DNA from: Candidatus Saccharibacteria bacterium UBA6040
GTDB lineage: Bacteria > Patescibacteriota > Saccharimonadia > Saccharimonadales > Saccharimonadaceae
DNA: 32,459 nt
Direction of reading: 5' to 3'
Assembly (NCBI GenBank): GCA_002429245.1
Contig: DIZA01000003.1
Location: forward strand, 1 to 32,459
The position numbers were made by a program, and so were the translations under genes. Positions 9,164 through 15,413 of the stretch are shown here, in pieces (the stretch's first letter is position 1; the number at the start of each line of letters is the position of its first letter). The notes below the pieces were generated by a model. It saw only the letters and a list, made by a program, of their open reading frames with translations. It ran no database searches and was not told the origin of the DNA.

Positions 9164-9172
9164 ATTATAGCA
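9164..9172 (-). promoter_or_regulatory. Extended -10 promoter, leaderless start
   Basis: The minus strand reads TTATGCTATAAT, seven bases, then ATG (9156). The hexamer is perfect, with the extended TGC. No good -35 is seen, which extended -10 promoters tolerate. It drives the 8734-9156 gene and probably the ATPase gene behind it. Confidence 0.65.
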
Positions 9173-9222
9173 TAACGACCATGGTCAGAATATGAAAATA
9201 ACAGCGGTATTTTTAAGAACTT

Positions 9223-9609
9223 TTAGTAGATTCTTTTCGTGATGTAGACACAGCCAATGACTTCAAAAAGGACCACTAATAGGAACTCGTAAATCCCCAC
9301 CGACCCTACTGATTGTAGCCCTACTAGCATGACTGGCGCGGCGGCCAGCACCGTTGAGTAGTAGTAGGCGCGGCGAAATGACATCACCTGCATCGGACGG
9401 CGCATCGTAAAGCCAGCTGAGGCGTAGACGATAATGCGACTTATTCCATACAAAAAAAAGCTTACCAAACCAAGGGAGGTCAGATAAGCCGAGATAAATA
9501 TCAACAGGAGCCCGAAAGGGCCCGCTGATGCTGGAGTCGTGGTCATCAGCATCAGGGAGAGTAAGCAGAGGCTTACGAGGGTAATAATTGCGATCACTCT
9601 TTGTAACAT
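9223..9609 (-). CDS. Small multi-pass membrane protein, unknown
   Basis: About 128 residues from the ATG at 9609; an upstream ATG would lie within the promoter-like sequence. Hydrophobic helices at about 1-25, 33-60, 80-105 and 105-125 suggest four membrane spans, with a basic loop (TMRRPMQVMSFRRAYYY) between the second and third. No family recognised. TATAGT lies 9 nt before the ATG, so the leader would be only about 3 nt. It sits in the same direction as the type IV ATPase pair but is separated from it by its own spacer and by the 9164-9172 promoter. Confidence 0.6.
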   Translation of the reverse strand: MLQRVIAIITLVSLCLLSLMLMTTTPASAGPFGLLLIFISAYLTSLGLVSFFLYGISRIIVYASAGFTMRRPMQVMSFRRAYYYSTVLAAAPVMLVGLQSVGSVGIYEFLLVVLFEVIGCVYITKRIY

Positions 9610-9653
9610 AATAGATTCACTATATACGAAACACAAGAGTTATAAAACAGGGT

Positions 9654-9748
9654 GTCCGAGCGATACACCTAATGTTCAAGGTTGCAGCAAACGCCGCAGT
9701 AAATAATAAAAGGGCGTGTGAACGAAGAACAGTGTATCGCTATCGGAC
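9654..9748 (+). other. Long imperfect hairpin (15 + 5 + 5 bp)
   Basis: GTCCGAGCGATACAC (9654-9668) pairs with 9732-9748 over 15 bp with one 2-nt bulge. After a 4-nt bulge the stem continues with TGTTC (9673-9677) and GAACA (9727-9731), and ACGCC/GGCGT (9691-9695 with 9713-9717) closes an inner stem. The length makes chance pairing unlikely, supporting a structured RNA. Confidence 0.65.
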
Positions 9749-9758
9749 TAATCTGACC

Positions 9759-9777
9759 GCTCCCGAATATCGGGGGC
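9759..9777 (+). other. Short stable hairpin
   Basis: GCTCCCGA (9759-9766), loop ATA, TCGGGGGC (9770-9777): eight pairs including one U-G that exists only if the plus strand is the RNA. Confidence 0.5.
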
Positions 9778-9806
9778 AACCGTGTGCTCGTTCGACCGTG
9801 TTCCAC

Positions 9807-9880
9807 GAGACGTCTTGAGTTAGCGCTGCTTCTCTTTCATTTCATTTTTATGAGAGAAACAAGGTTTTACAAGACGTCTC
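9807..9880 (+). other. 11-bp perfect inverted repeat with inner stem
   Basis: GAGACGTCTTG (9807-9817) pairs perfectly with CAAGACGTCTC (9870-9880); inside, TTCTCT (9830-9835) pairs with AGAGAA (9853-9858). A further hairpin CGCC-TTTC-GGCG follows at 9898-9909. Confidence 0.6.
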
Positions 9881-11096
9881 GGTACTTACTATCGAAACGC
9901 CTTTCGGCGGAGCATCGGCAACGCGAACATGTAATATCAGACTCCAAGTGTGTACGAATCAATAAAGATACGTACGAAGGTGCGAGCCGTAGCTGCAGAA
10001 AAGGAGAACTAAACTGCGGCATCTGGCCAAAGGGTCTTATATTCCATTAGGCGTTAACGTTGCCAACTTTCCGTCGAATCGTGGCCCAGCTTTGGACACT
10101 GGATGTCAGATCGATCCGGTTGGATCTTTGTAGTAAAGGGCTAAATTGTTAAGGTGGGTTTCGTTCGGTTTCAGGTGCGGTGAACTCGAACGTTTTGATC
10201 TGAACTTGTATCGGAACTTTTTGGCGCGTTGCTTTTTGTTTTTGCTAAAAGCTTGTCCTTACAGTAGCACGTATCCCCTTATAGGTCAATACGGTAGCGG
10301 TTATTTATATAGGTAAAATATACATCAAAGCTTCTATCAATTACGTTCTCAAGGTGTTATTGTTTATAAAATGTAAGAAGTACAACGTTGTATTATTGAT
10401 ACTACATAGTGTTCCGTTCCTTATTTACAGCCAGTTGTCTTCTGTACTACGGGTGATTTTAGGACCTGAATCGTCTCACCTAGACCATATGTGATGTACC
10501 CCCTCTACGTTATTTGAGGCACATGCCGCAAACCCTACTGCGCATACTCTGCCCTATGCCAGCCACCCATCGTGCCCATTTTTGGCTACAGCGTGAACAC
10601 AAGATTCTGCCAGTTTATGAATTTTTGGAATCCACTTATGACAATCAACAATTTCTAAATACACGTTAGCGGGTCGTTTGTGGAATGCACTATTTTTCAC
10701 AAACGTCGTGCGGGCACTTTCCAAAATATGGAACAGTCGCGTGCGAACCTAGTATGCAAATGTATTCACGACGGGTCAGTCCATGTATACCTTGTGTCAT
10801 ACTTCGCTATCGTTTTCCATATACCCATTCCGACCTGCAACCATGTTCGCGCAGGCTCATAACGATATATGCCCAAAGTTCACTTATTCGCATGGTCCTA
10901 TACTCAGACTGTGGGAAACTTTTATCCTCATACCCTGGCTGCATTTATGAACCTCGAAGCAATTAGCCCTCCGTCATCCCTTAAAGGCCTAGTTCAGATA
11001 GTGATATGTGGTGCTTCGTTGTTACCAGCCGGCACTAGGTTGAAATAAGCCGAAAGCACGTGGTATTTTTTACCTAAATAATCTTGTAAAAAGTTA

Positions 11097-11125
11097 TTGA
11101 CACAAGCGCTTTCAGACCCTATTAT
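11097..11125 (+). promoter_or_regulatory. Near-consensus promoter of a small RNA
   Basis: TTGACA (11097-11102), a 17-nt spacer and TATTAT (11120-11125). The -10 sits in a 13-bp palindrome CCCTATTATAGGG (11117-11129), so a TATAAT also exists on the other strand and an operator function is conceivable. No protein gene follows; the next element is a terminator at 11212. Confidence 0.75.
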
Positions 11126-11131
11126 AGGGGT

Positions 11132-11250
11132 AGCTCCTGAATAAAAAACTTATACACATAAAGTGACTAAGCCTTCGGAAGCCAAAAACAAAAATCAAGA
11201 AAAAACTCCACAAAAATGACGGTTCCTCGCAGGCCGTCATTTTTATTTTT
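11132..11250 (+). ncRNA. Candidate small RNA, about 120 nt
   Basis: Bounded by the promoter at 11097-11125 and a strong terminator at 11212-11250. The body is A-rich and looks single-stranded, with CTCC-type motifs at its 5' end (AGCTCCTG), in the middle (AACTCCAC) and in the terminator loop (TTCCTCGC), which could pair with Shine-Dalgarno GGAG. An 18-codon GTG frame (11163-11219) encoding a Lys-rich peptide lies within it but has no ribosome site. It contains TTATACACA, a DnaA-box-like 9-mer. No known RNA family was recognised; the terminator could also close the long RNA upstream. Confidence 0.6.
11212..11250 (+). terminator. Rho-independent terminator of the small RNA
   Basis: AAAAATGACGG (11212-11222), an 11-nt loop and CCGTCATTTTT (11234-11244), followed by ATTTTT. 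The stem is a perfect 11 bp. Confidence 0.85.
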
Positions 11251-11286
11251 ATGAATTTCTAGGAGTTAATTCGTTACATCCAATAT

Positions 11287-11319
11287 AAAACACCCGCCTA
11301 GCGATAGGCGGGTGTTTTT
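11287..11319 (-). terminator. Terminator of ssrA
   Basis: AAAACACCCGCCTA (11287-11300), loop GCGA, TAGGCGGGTGTTTT (11305-11318): 14 perfect pairs, with T-rich flank on either strand. It lies just past the 3' end of tmRNA on the minus strand. Confidence 0.85.
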
Positions 11320-11331
11320 GCGATCATGTCG

Positions 11332-11708
11332 TGGTGGAGCTGCCGGGTACTGCCCCCGGGTCCGAAAGGTAACCTGTCATTCGTCTACAAGCGTAGCCTT
11401 AATTGAGCTTTACGTTCCGTCCAGCCTCAAACAAAGGCTAAAATGACTGGAGGATCGCGCTGTAAAATGTTCCCTATGACCACAGCTGCCTGGTTAAAGG
11501 GTAAGAAGCATACTTATAACACCGTTTTCTCTATGCTTCCTTGAGAAAAATCGATGGCTTAGGCCGCTAGGGCGAAAGCTGGCGCTTGGAATGCAAATGC
11601 ACTCTTCAGCTTAGCAAATGTGTTTGCAATTAAATTGTGCACGTAACGTGTGCGGTCGGCTTGCAAAATAACCTGTTAAAGTCCTCTCGTCGAAGCTATA
11701 TCAGCCCC
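11332..11708 (-). ncRNA. ssrA: Transfer-messenger RNA (tmRNA)
   Basis: tmRNA rescues stalled ribosomes and tags the nascent protein for proteolysis. On the minus strand the 5' end reads GGGGCTGATATAGCTTCGAC and the 3' end ...CAGCTCCACCA; GGGGCTG pairs with CAGCTCC to form the acceptor stem, and the T-arm region holds GGACCCGGGGGC...CCCGG-type pairing. The tag frame starts at GCA (11627-11629), begins ANTFAKLKSA and ends APAFALAA followed by TAA: 22 residues including the resume alanine. This is long compared with the usual 8-15, but the ALAA end is the classic degradation signal. CCA is encoded. About 377 nt, a normal one-piece tmRNA length. Confidence 0.95.
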
Positions 11709-11720
11709 ACGAACTTCTTA

Positions 11721-11729
11721 ACTATAGCA
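11721..11729 (-). promoter_or_regulatory. Promoter of ssrA
   Basis: The minus strand reads TGC-TATAGT, an extended -10, about 12 nt upstream of the mature tmRNA 5' end; RNase P would trim the rest. It is back to back with the comM promoter. Confidence 0.6.
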
Positions 11730-11738
11730 CTTTTACCC

Positions 11739-11768
11739 TTGAATTACTAGTTTAACTGAGATTAAACT
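11739..11768 (+). promoter_or_regulatory. Promoter of comM, leaderless
   Basis: TTGAAT (11739-11744), an 18-nt spacer and TAAACT (11763-11768), then six bases and the comM ATG. The start codon thus falls at the predicted +1. A short direct repeat (TTTAACTGAGA / TTAAACTGAGA) spans the -10. Confidence 0.55.
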
Positions 11769-11774
11769 GAGAGA

Positions 11775-13307
11775 ATGATAGCACGAGTCACGACAGTTGC
11801 ATTGGTGGGATACGACGGCGCCCTCGTAGAGGTCGAAACAGACCTCAAACAGGGGCTACCGGCAATGCATATCGTCGGGATGGGTAATAAGGCCGTGGAA
11901 GAGGCTCGAGAACGGGTACGGAGCGCTATTACAAACTCGCTCCTCGACTTCCCTGCCCGTAAATTGATCGTGAACCTTGCCCCAGCCGAATTACCGAAAG
12001 ATGGTGCCCACTACGACCTCCCAATTGCCTTGTCTATCCTGATCGCCAGTGGTCAACTACGCCAAAAGGAGGTGAAAGGGGCGGTATTTGCCGGTGAATT
12101 GTCACTCAGTGGTGAACTTCGACCGATTAGAGGAGTTATCACGATCACCGAAGCCGCTAAAAAAGCGGGATTTACGGAGGTATACGTCCCTATAGGCAAT
12201 GCCGCACAGGCAGGTTTGGTTGAAGCTATCACCGTTATAGGAGTGACGAGTCTTAAGGAATTATTTCTCCACCTCAAGAAAGAGGCAACTATCAGCCCTT
12301 TCGTGCCTAGCCCAGAGATAGCCCCTTCTCCCCCACCCCCGATCACCATCGACGACGTCCATGGCCAAGCCCAAGCAAAGCGCGCACTACAGATTGCGGC
12401 GGCAGGCAGGCACAACATCCTTCTGACTGGACCACCGGGTGCGGGCAAGACAATGCTGGCGAGAGCCCTTGTTAGCTTGCTTCCACCTCTTTCAGAGTCT
12501 GAACAACTAGCCGTCACAAGGCTCTACAGTATCGCTGGCGAACGCGAACATGTCATAAAGGATCGCCCCTTTCGATCACCCCACCATACAACCAGTCCAA
12601 TCGCCCTCATCGGTGGTGGGGCAAAGGCGATGCCTGGCGAGATTAGCCTTGCTCACTTAGGTGTCCTATTCCTGGACGAATTGCCCGAATATCCGCGGTC
12701 AGCATTAGAAGCCTTACGTCAGCCACTGGAAGACCGAACGATCTCAATTGCCCGCGCGCATGGGCGAATTACCTACCCTGCGGACTTCATGCTGGTTGCC
12801 ACAATGAACCCATGTCCATGCGGATATTACGGCGATCCCGACAAAGAATGCACCTGCAGTTCGGTGCAAATTCTGGCGTATCAGAAACGATTATCGGGTC
12901 CACTGCTCGACCGTATCGACCTCATTTTAAACGTCTCTAAGGTATCTCATGAATCATTATTGTCTTCAAAAGCGTTGAATAAAAAGCAACAGTCGAAAGT
13001 GTTTGAATACATAATGAGTGCGCAGGAGGTTCAAAAAATGAGATATAATAGTAGCCATATATACAACGCTTCGTTATCATCTGCGGCGATCAAAAAGCAC
13101 CTTACCCTCTCGCCTGCAGCAAGAAAACTTTTACTCAGTGCCTCAGCTAAACTGGACCTCACCGCTCGAAGCTATTTCAAGGTAATTAAGGTCGCACAGA
13201 CGATTGCAGACCTGGCCGATACTGACTCAGAAGCAAGTGTCGACCGAATGATCCTGCCAGCCCACATTGCCGAAGCGCTTCAGTACCGCATCGGCTCCCC
13301 TAGCTAG
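11775..13307 (+). CDS. comM: ComM/YifB-family AAA+ ATPase (Mg-chelatase-like)
   Basis: ComM is a hexameric helicase promoting branch migration when transformed DNA recombines with the chromosome; family members occur even where competence is not known. The 510-residue product has the N-terminal ChlI domain (residues 1-165), a linker rich in proline, the AAA+ core with Walker A GPPGAGKT (219-226) and Walker B LFLDEL (298-303), a Cys-rich NPCPCGYYGDPDKECTC segment typical of YifB proteins, and the C-terminal Mg-chelatase domain. Full length. The ATG lies 6 nt after a -10, with no Shine-Dalgarno site. Monocistronic; infC follows with its own promoter. It is consistent with DNA uptake from the environment, a plausible need for a small-genome epibiont (inference). 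Confidence 0.95.
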   Translation: MIARVTTVALVGYDGALVEVETDLKQGLPAMHIVGMGNKAVEEARERVRSAITNSLLDFPARKLIVNLAPAELPKDGAHYDLPIALSILIASGQLRQKEVKGAVFAGELSLSGELRPIRGVITITEAAKKAGFTEVYVPIGNAAQAGLVEAITVIGVTSLKELFLHLKKEATISPFVPSPEIAPSPPPPITIDDVHGQAQAKRALQIAAAGRHNILLTGPPGAGKTMLARALVSLLPPLSESEQLAVTRLYSIAGEREHVIKDRPFRSPHHTTSPIALIGGGAKAMPGEISLAHLGVLFLDELPEYPRSALEALRQPLEDRTISIARAHGRITYPADFMLVATMNPCPCGYYGDPDKECTCSSVQILAYQKRLSGPLLDRIDLILNVSKVSHESLLSSKALNKKQQSKVFEYIMSAQEVQKMRYNSSHIYNASLSSAAIKKHLTLSPAARKLLLSASAKLDLTARSYFKVIKVAQTIADLADTDSEASVDRMILPAHIAEALQYRIGSPS

Positions 13308-13322
13308 CCAGTGGTCTACCCC

Positions 13323-13351
13323 TTGTTTTACCTCGGTATTTTTGGTAGAAT
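13323..13351 (+). promoter_or_regulatory. Promoter of infC-rpmI-rplT
   Basis: TTGTTT (13323-13328), a 17-nt spacer and TAGAAT (13346-13351). Transcription would begin near 13358, giving a leader of about 90 nt. The leader can fold into a 5' hairpin CTGAGTA/TACTCAG (13357-13363 with 13381-13387), a possible site for control by L20 or IF3. Confidence 0.65.
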
Positions 13352-13448
13352 AGTTGCTGAGTAACACGCAAGAGCAACTGTACTCAGTCTTGGGAATAAC
13401 AACCACTAAGGTTCGTGACCAGACTAACAGAAGAAATAAGGAGTATAT

Positions 13449-13955
13449 ATCAGTCAATCAACTCGTATTAACGATGCTATTCGTGCAAGCGAACTACGCG
13501 TTATAGGTGAATCCGGTGAACAACTTGGTATTTTAAGTCGCGCAGAAGCGCTTAAGATGGCAGAAGAAGCAGGACTTGATTTGGTTGAAATATCTCCTAA
13601 TGCCGACCCTCCCGTTGTGAAGATCGTCGACTGGGGTAAGTACCAGTACCAAAAGATGAAAGAGGCGCAGAAAAACCGCCGCAGCAACAAACAGGGTGAA
13701 CTCAAACAAATGCGTTTCGGAATGAAGATTGGACAGGGCGACCTCGACATCAAACTTCGAAAAGTACGTGAGTTCTTGGCAGACGGTCACAAAGTTCGTC
13801 TTCAAATCTTTTTCCGCGGACGTGAAAACGCCCACCGTGAACTAGGTTATGAGATGGTCAAACGGATCGCTCTCCTTCTTGAGAACGATGCAGTGCTCGA
13901 GCATGAGCCACAAATGGCAGGACGCAACCTCAGCGTAGTCATTCGAAGCAAATAA
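13449..13955 (+). CDS. infC: Translation initiation factor IF-3, AUC start codon
   Basis: IF-3 binds the 30S subunit and enforces correct start-codon and initiator-tRNA choice. The frame gives the full 168-residue protein: N-domain STRINDAIRASELRVIGESGEQLGI, linker rich in Lys/Gln, and C-domain ending AGRNLSVVIRSK. No ATG, GTG or TTG is available at the right place: an in-frame TAA lies at 13437-13439 and the first ATG (13557) would delete the N-domain core. AAGGAG at 13438-13443 is spaced 5 nt from ATC at 13449, so AUC is chosen. Many infC genes use rare starts (AUU in E. coli) so that IF-3 represses its own synthesis; the same logic is inferred here. First gene of infC-rpmI-rplT. Confidence 0.93.
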   Translation: MSQSTRINDAIRASELRVIGESGEQLGILSRAEALKMAEEAGLDLVEISPNADPPVVKIVDWGKYQYQKMKEAQKNRRSNKQGELKQMRFGMKIGQGDLDIKLRKVREFLADGHKVRLQIFFRGRENAHRELGYEMVKRIALLLENDAVLEHEPQMAGRNLSVVIRSK

Positions 13956-13970
13956 TAACGGAGTAATAAG

Positions 13971-14165
13971 ATGCCAAAGATGAAAACCCACAAGGGTACA
14001 GCTAAGCGGATCAAGGTTACCAGCACTGGTAAGCTAACCCGACGACGCGCATTCGGCGCCCACCTTCTTGCAAAGAAGAGTAACGGCCGAAAACGACGAA
14101 TCAGTACGACTGCGATCGTCACTGGTCACACAGCACGAAATATTAAACGAGCCCTCGGGATCTAG
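13971..14165 (+). CDS. rpmI: 50S ribosomal protein L35
   Basis: 64 residues, very basic, with the L35 signature MPKMKTHKGTAKRIKVTSTGKL at the N-terminus and a C-terminal ARNIKRALGI. CGGAG lies upstream of the ATG. It sits 15 nt after infC and 15 nt before rplT in the universally common infC-rpmI-rplT order. L35 stabilises the large subunit near the base of the central protuberance. Confidence 0.96.
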   Translation: MPKMKTHKGTAKRIKVTSTGKLTRRRAFGAHLLAKKSNGRKRRISTTAIVTGHTARNIKRALGI

Positions 14166-14180
14166 TAGGAGAATTTAATT

Positions 14181-14525
14181 ATGCGAGTTAAGAGAAGCGT
14201 CACCGCACGCAATCGCCACAAAAAGATGTTAGATGCCGCTAAAGGCATGCAACACAACCGTACACGTAGTTTCCGTCTTGCAAAGCAAGCTGTTACTCGT
14301 GCACTTGAATACGGATACCGAGACCGCCGCAACAAAAAGCGCGACCTCCGTGGTCTTTGGATCACTCGTATCAACGCTGCTGCACGCGCAGAAGGTACGA
14401 CTTACGGTAAATTGATCGCTGCCCTTAAGGCAACAAAGATCGAACTTGACCGTAAGGTACTTGCTGAACTGGCCGTTAACGAACCTGCAGCCTTTACTGC
14501 CGTCGTTAAAACTGCTGTTAAATAG
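14181..14525 (+). CDS. rplT: 50S ribosomal protein L20
   Basis: 114 residues, normal for L20: MRVKRSVTARNRHKKMLDAAKGM at the start (a basic extension that threads 23S rRNA), then the globular domain with YRDRRNKKRDLRGLWITRINAAAR. AGGAG precedes the ATG. L20 is essential for early 50S assembly and in many bacteria represses this operon by binding its mRNA. Last gene of the operon; a terminator follows at 14553. Confidence 0.97.
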   Translation: MRVKRSVTARNRHKKMLDAAKGMQHNRTRSFRLAKQAVTRALEYGYRDRRNKKRDLRGLWITRINAAARAEGTTYGKLIAALKATKIELDRKVLAELAVNEPAAFTAVVKTAVK

Positions 14526-14552
14526 TCTCTACTATTTAGAATCGCTGAGGAG

Positions 14553-14579
14553 AAAAGCCACCCGAAAGGGTGGTTTTTT
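14553..14579 (+). terminator. Terminator of infC-rpmI-rplT
   Basis: AAAAGCCACCC, loop GAAA, GGGTGGTTTTTT (14553-14579) with a G-U pair. The core is nearly the same as the rnpB terminator at 15022. Confidence 0.85.
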
Positions 14580-14581
14580 GT

Positions 14582-14587
14582 TAAACT
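14582..14587 (+). promoter_or_regulatory. -10 element giving a leaderless start
   Basis: TAAACT at 14582-14587, seven bases, then ATG at 14595. The hexamer lies immediately behind the operon terminator. The same TAAACT hexamer precedes comM. No good -35 is seen. Confidence 0.4.
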
Positions 14588-14594
14588 AAAGGGT

Positions 14595-14981
14595 ATGAAA
14601 AGCAACACGCTCACTATTGTCATCAACAAACCCGTCGAGGAAGTATTTACCTTCATTCTCGATCCAGCCAATACCGCTAAGTGGGTTTCTAGTATCGAAA
14701 CTGAGGAAACTAATGAGTGGCCCGTTAAGGTTGGATCAATCTACAGAAACAGCGGCAAGGACGGTATTTGGAGCCAGTTCGAGCTCACCGAACTCTCTAC
14801 AAATACCCTCTTTACCTTAGTGAGTTACCCTGATAAAGACTTCTTCGTCCGCTACCAGCTCAAGGCCCTCGCCGACAACTCAACAGAGTTTAAATATGAT
14901 GAATGGGTTGAAACCGGCGCACTCGACGACCCGTTTACACTTGAGGGGCTTACCGAGCTCAAAACCGTACTAGAAACCTAG
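14595..14981 (+). CDS. SRPBCC-fold protein (polyketide cyclase / START-like)
   Basis: 128 residues with the pattern of the SRPBCC superfamily: an opening strand with VEEVFTFILDPANTAKWVSSIE, a mid-region VGSIYRNSGKDGIWSQFELTEL and a closing TSEF/EWVETGA-type strand with a final helix (GLTELKTVLE). These proteins enclose a hydrophobic cavity that binds small ligands; the substrate cannot be told. The gene stands alone between two terminators. Called by fold pattern, so the function stays open. Confidence 0.75.
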   Translation: MKSNTLTIVINKPVEEVFTFILDPANTAKWVSSIETEETNEWPVKVGSIYRNSGKDGIWSQFELTELSTNTLFTLVSYPDKDFFVRYQLKALADNSTEFKYDEWVETGALDDPFTLEGLTELKTVLET

Positions 14982-15021
14982 AGACTCTCGTGGACTTTTC
15001 TTCAGAAGAAGGATGAGGCAC

Positions 15022-15067
15022 GCTCAACTAAAAAAACCACCCGAATGGGTGGTTTTTTTAGTTGAGC
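15022..15067. terminator. Bidirectional terminator (rnpB and the SRPBCC gene)
   Basis: A perfect 21-bp inverted repeat (15022-15042 with 15047-15067), loop GAAT, containing CCACCC/GGGTGG flanked by seven A and seven T. It lies between a plus gene and minus-strand rnpB and works for both. Its right arm overlaps the rnpB 3' end. Confidence 0.85.
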
Positions 15068-15398
15068 AGTCCGCCTGTAAGCCGGGTTTTGTCGAGGACG
15101 ACCATCTATCTAGCCCCACGATTGCTCGTAGGATCAAGCGGGTAGCGACCAACGGACGGATAGCCCTTATATGTTGATCTCCTTGCAGCTGGCAGGGTTT
15201 ACCTTCTCCATATGTCACCATATGACGCTGTGGGCTCTTACCCCACTCATTTCACCCTTACCTCCGAGGAGGCGGTTTTGTTTCTGTGGCACTTTCCCTA
15301 CGGTTGCCCGCGGTTGCCGTTAACAACTGCCATTATCCTATGCTGCCCGGACTTTCCTCTTACTTTTTTACGGCAAGCGGTCGTCTAACGAACTGCCT
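15062..15398 (-). ncRNA. rnpB: RNase P RNA
   Basis: The catalytic RNA of RNase P, which matures tRNA 5' ends. The minus strand carries the universal GAGGAAAGTCCGGGC block (P4 region, plus 15345-15361) near the 5' end and its partner region with ACAAAACCCGGCTTA near the 3' end. P1 is formed by GCAGTTCG (5' end) with CGGACTGC (plus 15066-15073). The length, about 335 nt, is slightly short of typical A-type molecules. Its promoter overlaps the stop of the Nudix-RNase H gene. Confidence 0.93.
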
Positions 15399-15405
15399 AT
15401 CGGAT

Positions 15406-15411
15406 ATTATA
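15406..15411 (-). promoter_or_regulatory. -10 of rnpB
   Basis: A perfect TATAAT on the minus strand, preceded by GTG, seven bases before the predicted RNA start near 15398-15399. It lies against the stop codon of the Nudix-RNase H gene (15414). Confidence 0.65.
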
Positions 15412-15413
15412 CA

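Larger units (their letters stand above)
9637..11130. ncRNA. Long non-coding, structured locus beside ssrA (probable large RNA)
   Basis: About 1.5 kb with no convincing protein gene: open frames here (9784-10050, 10680-10966) lack family resemblance and start signals. The left end is rich in strong hairpins, listed separately (9654-9748, 9759-9777, 9807-9880, 9898-9909). Further helices are GATCC/GGATC (10113-10126), GCTTTT/AAAAGC (10231-10252), CGTTTGTG/CACAAACG (10675-10705) and pairings in 10990-11070 (CCTAGT with ACTAGG; GTGCTTCG with CGAAAGCAC). A U-G pair in the 9759 hairpin favours transcription on the plus strand. A possible -10 (TATAAA, 9641-9646) precedes the first hairpin. No clear terminator occurs before 11212-11250. 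The family is not recognised; a decayed gene region remains possible. Confidence 0.45.

Noticed and set aside
9784..10050. 88-codon open frame in the non-coding locus
   Set aside because: No start signal or protein character; it runs through both arms of the 9807-9880 hairpin.
9940..10060. Group II intron domain V
   Set aside because: GAGCCGTAG resembles the start of domain V, but the paired 3' half and AAA bulge are missing and there is no intron-encoded protein.
10680..10966. Overlapping frames of 60 and 93 codons
   Set aside because: Two frames compete, neither has a ribosome site or -10 spacing, and composition looks random; one crosses the CGTTTGTG/CACAAACG hairpin.
11150..11158. TTATACACA as part of a replication origin
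   Set aside because: Only one DnaA-like box was found, with no AT-rich repeats and no dnaA or dnaN gene nearby.
13352..13387. Pseudoknot in the infC leader (AGTTGCT/AGCAACT with GAGTA/TACTC)
   Set aside because: The first arm lies between the -10 and the predicted start and would not be transcribed; only the CTGAGTA/TACTCAG hairpin is kept.
13557..13955. infC starting at the first ATG
   Set aside because: This would remove the conserved start of the IF-3 N-domain and has no Shine-Dalgarno site, while ATC at 13449 has one.
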